A stretch of 41,995 nucleotides of DNA from NCBI RefSeq assembly GCF_000961885.1, contig NZ_JZKH01000076.1, positions 1 through 41,995 of the forward strand, in the 5' to 3' direction. The notes beneath the pieces were generated by a model that had not been told where the DNA came from, did no database searches, and saw only the letters and a list, made by a program, of their open reading frames with translations. This DNA is from Streptomyces rubellomurinus. Lineage in GTDB: Bacteria > Actinomycetota > Actinomycetes > Streptomycetales > Streptomycetaceae. This document shows positions 36,170 through 41,995 of the stretch, in pieces. Position 1 is the first letter of the stretch. Every line of letters starts with the position of its first letter. The translations under genes and the position numbers were made by a program.

Positions 36170-38938
36170 GTGGCTACGCAGAGTACGGACAAGGGCGCGG
36201 CGGGTGGCGGCGGGGCCGGCCGGCGGCCCCGGCTGATGCTGCTCGACGGGCACTCGATGGCCTACCGGGCCTTCTACGCCCTGCCCGTGGAGAACTTCAA
36301 CACCTCCACCGGCCAGCCCACCAACGCGGTCTACGGCTTCGCCTCGATGCTCGCCAACACCGTCCGGGACGAGCAGCCCACCCACCTCGCGGTCGCCTTC
36401 GACCTCTCCCGGCAGACCTTCCGCTCCGCCGAGTTCCCCGACTACAAGGCCAACCGGGCCAAGACCCCGGACGAGTTCCGCAGCCAGATCGGCCTGATCG
36501 GCGAACTCCTCGACGCCATGAACGTCCCGCGGATGACGGTCGAGGGCTTCGAGGCCGACGACATCATCGCCACCCTCGCCACCGCCGCCGAGGCGGCCGG
36601 CTTCGACGTCGACATCGTCACCGGCGACCGCGACTCGCTCCAGCTCGTCACCGAGCACGTCACCGTCCTCTACCCCACCAAGGGCGTCTCCGAGCTCACC
36701 CGCTACACCCCGGAGAAGGTCGCCGAGAAGTACGGCGTCACCCCCCGCCAGTACCCCGACCTCGCCGCGCTGCGCGGCGACCCGTCCGACAACCTGCCCG
36801 GCATCCCCGGCGTCGGCGAGAAGACCGCCGCCAAGTGGGTCAACCAGTTCGGCTCCTTCGACGAACTCGTCGCCCGCGCCGACGAGGTGAAGGGCAAGAT
36901 CGGCGAGAAGCTGCGCGACAACCTCGACTCCGTCAAGCGCAACCGGGTGCTCACCGAGCTCGTCCGCGACGTCGAACTCCCGCTCGGCGTCGACGACCTG
37001 GACCGCAAGCCGTTCGACAAGGCGGCGGTCGGCACCCTGATGGAGTCGCTGGAGTTCCGCAACGCCAACTTCCGCGACCGCGTCTTCGGCATCGACCCGG
37101 CGGCCGGCTCCGACGCGGCCGAGGCCGAGCTCGCCCCCGGCGTCGAGGTCGACGGCGAACTGCTCACCGACCCCGGCACGCTCGCCGCCTGGCTGCGCGA
37201 GCACGCCTCGGACGGCAAGACCGCGGTCGCGCTGGCCGCCGTCTACCAGTGGGCCCTCGGCGCCGGCGAGGTCACCGAAGTCGCGCTCGCCGTGGGGGAG
37301 TCCGCCGCCTGGTTCGACCCGGCGCTGCTCGCCGAGGAGGACGAGCGGGCCTTCGCCGCCTGGCTCGCCGACCCGGCCGCCCCCAAGGCCCTGCACATCG
37401 CCAAGCAGGTCATGCGCGCCTTCGCCGAACGCGGCTGGACCATCGACGGCGTCGTCGCCGACACCGCCCTCGCCGCCTACCTGGAGAAGCCCGGCCGCCG
37501 CACCTTCACCCTCGAAGTCCTCGCCGAGGAGTACCTGGCCCGCTCCCTCACCCCGGCCCCCGCCGCCGAGAGCGGCCAACTCGCCTTCGACGCGCTGGAG
37601 GAGACCGACGACCTGGACGCCGGGGCCGCCGCCGCCCAGGCGCTCATGCTCCAGGCCCGCGCCGTCCTCGACCTCGCCGCGCTCTTCGACACCCGCCTCG
37701 CCGAGGTCGGCGCCGCCGGGCTGATGCACGACATGGAACTGCCCATCGCCGCCCTGCTCGCCCGCATGGAGCGCTACGGCATCGCCGCCGACCGCGACTG
37801 GCTCACCCGGCTCGAAGCGCAGTTCGCCGCCGAGATCCAGCGCTGCGTCGAAGAGGCGCACGCCGCCGCCGGCCACGAGTTCAACCTCGGCTCGCCCAAG
37901 CAGCTCCAGGAGATCCTCTTCGGTGAACTCGCCCTCCCCAAGACCAAGAAGATCAAGACCGGCTACACCACCGACGCCGACGCCCTCACCTGGCTCGCCA
38001 CCCAGACCGACAACGAACTGCCGGTCATCCTGCTGCGCCACCGCGACCAGGCCAAGCTGCGCACCACCGTCGAGGGCCTGCTCAAGACCGTCTCGCCCAA
38101 GGGCCGCATCCACACCACCTTCAACCAGATGGTCGCCGCCACCGGCCGGCTCTCCTCGCAGGACCCGAACCTGCAGAACATCCCGGTGCGGACGGAGGAG
38201 GGCCGCGCCATCCGCCGGGCCTTCGTCGTCGGCGCGGGCTACGAGTCGCTGCTCACCGCCGACTACTCCCAGATCGAACTGCGGATCATGGCCCACCTCT
38301 CCGAGGACGAGGCCCTGATCGAGGCCTTCGCCACCGGCGAGGACCTGCACACCACCGTCGCCTCCCAGGTCTTCGAGGTGCCGGGCGCGGCCGTCGACGC
38401 CGAGATGCGCCGCAAGATCAAGGCCATGTCGTACGGCCTCGCGTACGGGCTGTCCGCCTACGGGCTCTCGCAGCAGCTCGGCATCAAGCCCGCCGAGGCG
38501 CAGGGCCTGATGGACACCTACTTCGAGCGCTTCGGCGGCGTCCGCGACTACCTGCACCGCGTCGTCGAGGAGGCCCGCGCCACCGGCTACACCGAGACCC
38601 TGCTCGGCCGCCGCCGCTACCTGCCCGACCTCAACAGCGACAACCGCCAGCGCCGCGAGATGGCCGAGCGGATGGCCCTCAACGCCCCCATCCAGGGCTC
38701 CGCCGCCGACATCGTCAAGATCGCCATGCTGCGGGTCGACGAGGCCCTGCGTGCCGCCGGGCTCACCTCCCGGATGCTGCTCCAGGTCCACGACGAAATC
38801 GTGCTGGAGCTGGCCCCGGGCGAGCGCGAGCCCGTCGAGGCGATCGTCCGCGAGCAGATGGCGGGCGCCTACCCGCTGCGCGCCCCGCTCGACGTCTCGG
38901 TCGGCGTCGGCCCGAACTGGGAGGCCGCCGCGCACTGA
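36170..38938 (+). CDS. polA: DNA polymerase I
   Basis: DNA polymerase I removes RNA primers and fills gaps. The 922-residue protein has an N-terminal 5'-nuclease (about 20-310: LLDGHSMAYRAFYALP, EADDIIATLA, VTGDRDSLQLV, GIPGVGEKTAAKW), a central 3'-5' exonuclease-like domain lacking the DxE metal motif, so it probably does not proofread, and the polymerase domain with motif A TADYSQIELRIMAHLS, motif B RRKIKAMSYGLAYGLSAYG and motif C LLQVHDEIVLEL. GTG at 36170 (MATQSTDKG) was chosen; the GTG at 36143 would add nine residues. The degenerate exonuclease is usual in actinobacteria. A strong hairpin ends the gene. Confidence 0.96.
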   Translation: MATQSTDKGAAGGGGAGRRPRLMLLDGHSMAYRAFYALPVENFNTSTGQPTNAVYGFASMLANTVRDEQPTHLAVAFDLSRQTFRSAEFPDYKANRAKTPDEFRSQIGLIGELLDAMNVPRMTVEGFEADDIIATLATAAEAAGFDVDIVTGDRDSLQLVTEHVTVLYPTKGVSELTRYTPEKVAEKYGVTPRQYPDLAALRGDPSDNLPGIPGVGEKTAAKWVNQFGSFDELVARADEVKGKIGEKLRDNLDSVKRNRVLTELVRDVELPLGVDDLDRKPFDKAAVGTLMESLEFRNANFRDRVFGIDPAAGSDAAEAELAPGVEVDGELLTDPGTLAAWLREHASDGKTAVALAAVYQWALGAGEVTEVALAVGESAAWFDPALLAEEDERAFAAWLADPAAPKALHIAKQVMRAFAERGWTIDGVVADTALAAYLEKPGRRTFTLEVLAEEYLARSLTPAPAAESGQLAFDALEETDDLDAGAAAAQALMLQARAVLDLAALFDTRLAEVGAAGLMHDMELPIAALLARMERYGIAADRDWLTRLEAQFAAEIQRCVEEAHAAAGHEFNLGSPKQLQEILFGELALPKTKKIKTGYTTDADALTWLATQTDNELPVILLRHRDQAKLRTTVEGLLKTVSPKGRIHTTFNQMVAATGRLSSQDPNLQNIPVRTEEGRAIRRAFVVGAGYESLLTADYSQIELRIMAHLSEDEALIEAFATGEDLHTTVASQVFEVPGAAVDAEMRRKIKAMSYGLAYGLSAYGLSQQLGIKPAEAQGLMDTYFERFGGVRDYLHRVVEEARATGYTETLLGRRRYLPDLNSDNRQRREMAERMALNAPIQGSAADIVKIAMLRVDEALRAAGLTSRMLLQVHDEIVLELAPGEREPVEAIVREQMAGAYPLRAPLDVSVGVGPNWEAAAH

Positions 38939-38956
38939 CGCGGTACGCGCATGGAC

Positions 38957-39004
38957 GACGAGCCCGGACGACGAGCCCGGACGCGCCCCGCGTCCGGGCT
39001 CGTC
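38957..39004 (+). terminator. Terminator of polA with duplicated stem arm
   Basis: GACGAGCCCGGACGCG (38970-38985) pairs perfectly with CGCGTCCGGGCTCGTC (38989-39004), a 16-bp stem with a 3-nt loop, 31 nt after the polA stop. The first 13 bases of the arm occur once more just before it (38957-38969), a tandem duplication that allows an alternative pairing. Confidence 0.85.
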
Positions 39005-39116
39005 CCGCGCCCGGAGGGCCCGCGCATCCGGGCGAACGGTGCTCGATCGGGTGAAGTCGCCCGCAGTGCCGTACAGTTCGATGCCTTCCAGGTACGAACG
39101 AATGGGGAGTCCTGCT

Positions 39117-40316
39117 GTGACCAGCGATGCCGTCGACCGACTGCCGATGCGGCCCTTCCGGCTGATCGTCACAGGTGGGGGAACCGGCGGGCACACCTAC
39201 CCGGCACTCACCGCGGTGCGCACCGCGCGGGCCCGACTCGCCGCGACCGGACGGGCGTTGGACGTCCTGTGGGTCGGCACGGCGGACAGCCTGGAGTCCC
39301 GCGTCGCGGCGAGCGAGGGGATCCCGTTCGCGGCCGTCGCCACCGGGAAGATCCGCCGCCACCGGAACCCGCTGAGGATGATCTCCCCGGCGAACGTGCG
39401 GGACATGGCGCGGGTGCCGCTCGGCATCCTGCAGGCCCGCAGGGTGGTCTCCCGGTTCCGCCCCGACGCGGTGCTGGCCACCGGCGGGTACGTCGCCGTG
39501 CCCGTGGGCATCGCCGCCTCGCTGAAGCGCCGCCCGCTCGTCGTCCACGAGCAGACGGTGCGCCTGGGCCTGGCCAACCGGACGCTCGCCGGACGGGCCG
39601 CGCGCATCGCCGTGTCCTCCGAGTCGACGCTGCCGCTGCTGCCCGAGGCGGCCCGCCCGATCGCCGTCGTCACCGGCAACCCGGTGCGGCCCGAGGTGCT
39701 GACCGGCGCCGCGGACAAGGCGATCCACGGGCTCGGGCTGCACGCCTTCCGCCGCGACCTGCCGACCGTCTACGTCACCGGCGGCGCCCAGGGATCGGAG
39801 CAGATCAACGGCCTGGTGGCCGAGGTGCTGCCGTGGCTGCTGACCGGCGCCAACGTCATCCACCAGTGCGGCCCGGCGAACGTCGACGCCCTGCGCCACC
39901 ACGCCGCCGCCCTCCCCGCGGAGGCGGCGGCCCGCTACCACCTCACCGGCTTCGTCGGCCCCGAACTGCCGGACGTCCTCGCCCTCGCCGACGTGGTGAT
40001 GTCCCGCAGCGGGGCCGGCACCATCGCGGAGCTGACCGCGCTCGGCAAGGCCGCCGTCCTGATCCCGCTCGCCTCCTCGGCGGGCAACGAGCAGGCCCAC
40101 AACGCCCGCCACCTCCACGAGGCGGGCGCGGCGGTCGCCCTCCTCGGCGAGACGACCGGGCACACCCTCGGCTCGGCCCTGGACCCGCTGCTCCGCGACC
40201 CCGCCCTGCGCGCCGACGTCGCCGCCCGCGCCCGCTCCTACGGCCGCCCGGACGCCGGCGAGCGGCTGGTCGACGTCCTCCTGGCCGCCGCGGCGGGGGG
40301 CGCGTCGCAGGACTGA
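39117..40316 (+). CDS. MurG-like UDP-GlcNAc glycosyltransferase (GT28)
   Basis: MurG adds GlcNAc to lipid I to form lipid II on the inner membrane face. The 399-residue GT-B protein has the N-terminal glycine loop VTGGGTGGHTYPALTAV, GGYVAVPVGIAASLK, and the C-terminal donor site SRSGAGTIAELTALGKAAVLIPLASSAGNEQAHNA with conserved Glu and Gln/Asn. Two usual features differ: the HEQN stretch reads HEQTVRLGLANR, and GGSQGA reads GGAQGSEQIN. It lies away from any cell-division cluster, so it is probably a paralogue, perhaps with another acceptor. The GTG at 39117 has GGGGAG 7 nt upstream. Confidence 0.82.
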   Translation: MTSDAVDRLPMRPFRLIVTGGGTGGHTYPALTAVRTARARLAATGRALDVLWVGTADSLESRVAASEGIPFAAVATGKIRRHRNPLRMISPANVRDMARVPLGILQARRVVSRFRPDAVLATGGYVAVPVGIAASLKRRPLVVHEQTVRLGLANRTLAGRAARIAVSSESTLPLLPEAARPIAVVTGNPVRPEVLTGAADKAIHGLGLHAFRRDLPTVYVTGGAQGSEQINGLVAEVLPWLLTGANVIHQCGPANVDALRHHAAALPAEAAARYHLTGFVGPELPDVLALADVVMSRSGAGTIAELTALGKAAVLIPLASSAGNEQAHNARHLHEAGAAVALLGETTGHTLGSALDPLLRDPALRADVAARARSYGRPDAGERLVDVLLAAAAGGASQD

Positions 40317-40329
40317 CGCGGTGGCCGCT

Positions 40330-40362
40330 GCGCAGGAAGTCGGCGGGGCCGACTTCCTGTGC
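40330..40362 (+). terminator. Repeated hairpin, copy 1, after the MurG-like gene
   Basis: CAGGAAGTCGGC (40333-40344) and GCCGACTTCCTG (40348-40359) form a perfect 12-bp stem with loop GGG; three further pairs, one a wobble, extend it. It starts 14 nt after the MurG-like stop. The same stem occurs at 41238 and 41835. Confidence 0.75.
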
Positions 40363-40454
40363 GGCGGCGGTGCGGAGGTCGTGCGGAGGTGGCCCAGCCG
40401 GTGTGCCGGTAATTGGCCCGTGTGACGGGTCAATTCCGCACTACGGTAGGCGCC

Positions 40455-41222
40455 ATGACACCGAGATCCACTTCGACCGACCAGCCCGCCGCCTCCCTGG
40501 CCGAGGCGCCCATGCGCCAGGCCCGCAACTCCGCCGCCTTCTGGACCGCGACCGGCCGAAGCCGGGGCCACGAGGTGATCCGGCGCCGCGGATTCGTCGC
40601 GGTCGACGGCGACGAGCGGGCAGGCCTGCGGATCCTGATCCAGGAACCCGACCTCGACCCGGCCGAACTGGCCGAGGTGAACGAGCTGGTCCGCCGGGCC
40701 GTGGGCCCGGTGACCGCCGAGGACCCGTACAGCTCGACCGACCTCAACCACCTGGGCATGCGCAACTGGCAGATGCCGGTCATGCTGCGCCTGCCCGGTC
40801 CGGCCGGCGAACCGGCGTCGGACGTGATCCGGGTGCGGCGGCCCGAGGACCTCCAGGCGGCCGAGCGGGTCGTGATCGACGGCTTCGAGCTGGACACCTT
40901 CGAGCCCTACCGCCCCGGCGAGCTCTTCCCGCCGGCGCTGCTCGACCAGCCGGGCGTGGACGTGTTCGTCGCCTCGATCGACGGCGCGCCCGCGGGCGCC
41001 TGCGTCAGCGTGGTGGCGGACGGCTTCGGCAGCCACTACTGGGTCGGCACCTCGTCCGCGTTCCGCTCCCGCGGCGCGGGCCGGGCCGTCATGCTCGGCG
41101 CCCTCGCCCACCTGGCCGACCTGCCGGCCACCCTCACCTCGTCGAAGCTGGGCCGGCCGCTGTACGAGTCGCTGGGCTACGTGGTGGCGTCGCCCTCGAC
41201 CTGGTGGTCCGCAGCGTCGTAG
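40455..41222 (+). CDS. GNAT family N-acetyltransferase
   Basis: The 255-residue protein has a C-terminal GNAT fold (about 130-255): VIRVRRPEDLQAAERVVIDGF at strand 1, GAPAGACVSVVADGFGSHYWVGT, and the acetyl-CoA loop SAFRSRGAGRAVMLGAL with the R-x-x-G-x-G/A pattern. The N-terminal 125 residues are a second domain, possibly a decayed GNAT half, with no clear motif. The ATG at 40455 follows TACGGT (40442-40447) by 7 nt, suggesting a leaderless mRNA. Substrate is unknown. Confidence 0.82.
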   Translation: MTPRSTSTDQPAASLAEAPMRQARNSAAFWTATGRSRGHEVIRRRGFVAVDGDERAGLRILIQEPDLDPAELAEVNELVRRAVGPVTAEDPYSSTDLNHLGMRNWQMPVMLRLPGPAGEPASDVIRVRRPEDLQAAERVVIDGFELDTFEPYRPGELFPPALLDQPGVDVFVASIDGAPAGACVSVVADGFGSHYWVGTSSAFRSRGAGRAVMLGALAHLADLPATLTSSKLGRPLYESLGYVVASPSTWWSAAS

Positions 41223-41237
41223 CGAAGCCCTTGGACT

Positions 41238-41270
41238 GCGCGGGAAGTCGGACGGGTCGACTTCCTGCGC
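41238..41270. terminator. Repeated hairpin, copy 2, between convergent genes
   Basis: GCGCGGGAAGTCG (41238-41250) pairs with CGACTTCCTGCGC (41258-41270) with one G-U pair and a 7-nt loop. It lies 16 nt after the GNAT stop and 16 nt beyond the end of the minus-strand pseudogene. Confidence 0.75.
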
Positions 41271-41285
41271 TGAGGGGGTGGCGGG

Positions 41286-41790
41286 TCAGATCGGCAGGTC
41301 CCACCCGGGGCCGTCCTCGGCGCCGAGCCAGATCCGCTGGCCCGTCGCGGTGACCGTGATGCCGAAAGCCTCCTGGTGCGGCCGGGCTTCACCTGGTGGA
41401 GCCAGGCCATCGGGAGGTAGCGGACCGAGCAGGTCGCGATGAGCCGGTCGAAGGCGCCGCCGTCCGGGGCCCCGCCGAGACCGTCGCCGGTGAGGAGTCG
41501 GGGGGTGTGGCCGGCGGCCTTGAGCGCGGCGGCGGCGCGTTCGGCTACTTGGGGGTCGTACTCGATGCTGGTGAGGTTCGCGTCGCCGAGCAGGTGGGCG
41601 CCGAGGGCGGTCGAGTAGCCGGTCCCGGTGCCGACTTCGAGGACCTGGTTCCCGGCCTCGGCGCCGAGCTGCTGCCACATGGACATCACAAGGGAGGGCG
41701 GCGAGGAGGAGGACGAGGGCGGTCGGTGAGCGTGTCGCTGTCGGTGAGTTGATCGACCAGGGCGGCGCGCAGGGTTTCGGAGATGGTCAC
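41286..41790 (-). pseudogene. Remnant of a PCMT-type peptide methyltransferase
   Basis: Three pieces of one protein lie in three reading frames. The N-terminal piece (GTG at 41790) reads TISETLRAALVDQLTDSDTL. The middle piece (about 41727-41395) reads SLVMSMWQQL, then the SAM-binding VLEVGTGTGYSTALGAHLLG, SIEYDP and ATCSVRYLPMAWLHQVKPG. The last piece (about 41380-41286) reads QEAFGITVTATGQRIWLG and ends DGPGWDLPI. Intact proteins of this group, used with ATP-grasp or lanthipeptide systems, have about 60 residues between the first two pieces and over 100 between the last two. Two deletions with frame changes have inactivated it. Confidence 0.82.
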
Positions 41791-41834
41791 GTGTGGTGGC
41801 CTCTTTCCAGTTGGTCGGCGATCGCGGTGACCGG

Positions 41835-41865
41835 CGCAGGAAGTCGGCGGGGTTGACTTCCTGTG
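41835..41865 (-). terminator. Repeated hairpin, copy 3, after the last partial gene
   Basis: CAGGAAGTCGGC (41837-41848) pairs with GTTGACTTCCTG (41852-41863) using two G-U pairs, loop GGG. It lies directly downstream of the minus-strand stop at 41867. Differences from the other copies keep the pairing. Confidence 0.7.
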
Positions 41866-41866
41866 T

Positions 41867-41995
41867 TCAGGGGGTGGTGGTGCGGGTGAGGTGGTCGCGG
41901 CAGCGGGTGAGGGCGTTGCGGAGGCGGATGTCGGGGTTGGGGGTGGTGGTGAGGAGTTCGCCGGCCTGGATGAGGGTGGTCCAGTAGCGGGTGGG
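41867..41995 (-). CDS. C-terminal end of an unidentified protein
   Basis: The last 42 codons of a minus-strand gene that enters from beyond the window. The sequence PTRYWTTLIQAGELL is followed by a Thr/Pro turn and a basic helix (RLRNALTRCRDHLTR), ending TTTP. All codons end in G or C, as in real genes of this genome, and the stop is followed by a hairpin. No family can be named. It lies upstream of the methyltransferase remnant in the same direction, so it may belong to the same former gene cluster. Confidence 0.6.
   Translation of the reverse strand, partial: PTRYWTTLIQAGELLTTTPNPDIRLRNALTRCRDHLTRTTTP

Noticed and set aside
35999..39196. Open frame of 1065 codons on the minus strand opposite polA
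   Set aside because: Shadow of polA, with the same biased composition and no motif; the plus frame encodes a complete DNA polymerase I.

Overview
The window is very GC-rich actinomycete DNA with GTG starts, 4-bp GTGA gene overlaps and strong G+C at third codon positions. The gene order hisI-trpE-trpC-trpM-trpB-trpA, lgt, gltBD, pyk, an ANTAR regulator, a branched-chain amino-acid ABC transporter and polA is the chromosomal core layout of Streptomyces and close relatives. The genus (Streptomyces or Kitasatospora) is inferred from gene content and order, not proven. No rRNA, CRISPR array, transposase or integrase was seen.

Region 1 (1-7.8 kb) holds the last histidine step gene hisI, the tryptophan genes trpE, trpC, trpM, trpB and trpA, and small membrane proteins (TIGR02234, HGxxPAAW, DUF2752). 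A 9-bp tandem repeat links trpE to a Uma2-like ORF in the same reading frame across one amber codon. Region 2 (7.9-11.9 kb) is an envelope and redox block: a MauE/DoxX membrane protein and a membrane-anchored DsbA-like thioredoxin behind an ECF-type promoter candidate, then lgt and a VIT1/CCC1-type metal transporter. Region 3 (11.9-18.3 kb) is glutamate synthase gltBD.

Region 4 (18.6-25.6 kb) is more accessory: an XRE/DUF5753 regulator convergent with a Uma2 nuclease-like gene, a Tat-exported 5'-nucleotidase, and a three-gene operon of two extracytoplasmic substrate-binding-type proteins (one carrying a von Willebrand A domain) plus a membrane protein. A well-formed PHO-box candidate precedes that operon and a weaker one precedes the nucleotidase, which suggests phosphate-controlled surface functions. 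Region 5 (25.9-29.1 kb) has pyk, a helix-turn-helix protein with two LAGLIDADG-like motifs, a tRNA with anticodon CAA but a short variable loop, and a PdtaR-like ANTAR regulator.

Region 6 (29.1-34.9 kb, minus strand) is livK-livH-livM-livG-livF. Region 7 (35.5-42 kb) has a hotdog thioesterase, polA, a MurG-like glycosyltransferase, a GNAT protein, a decayed PCMT-type methyltransferase and the tail of one more gene. Three near-identical hairpins sit at gene ends in the last 1.6 kb.
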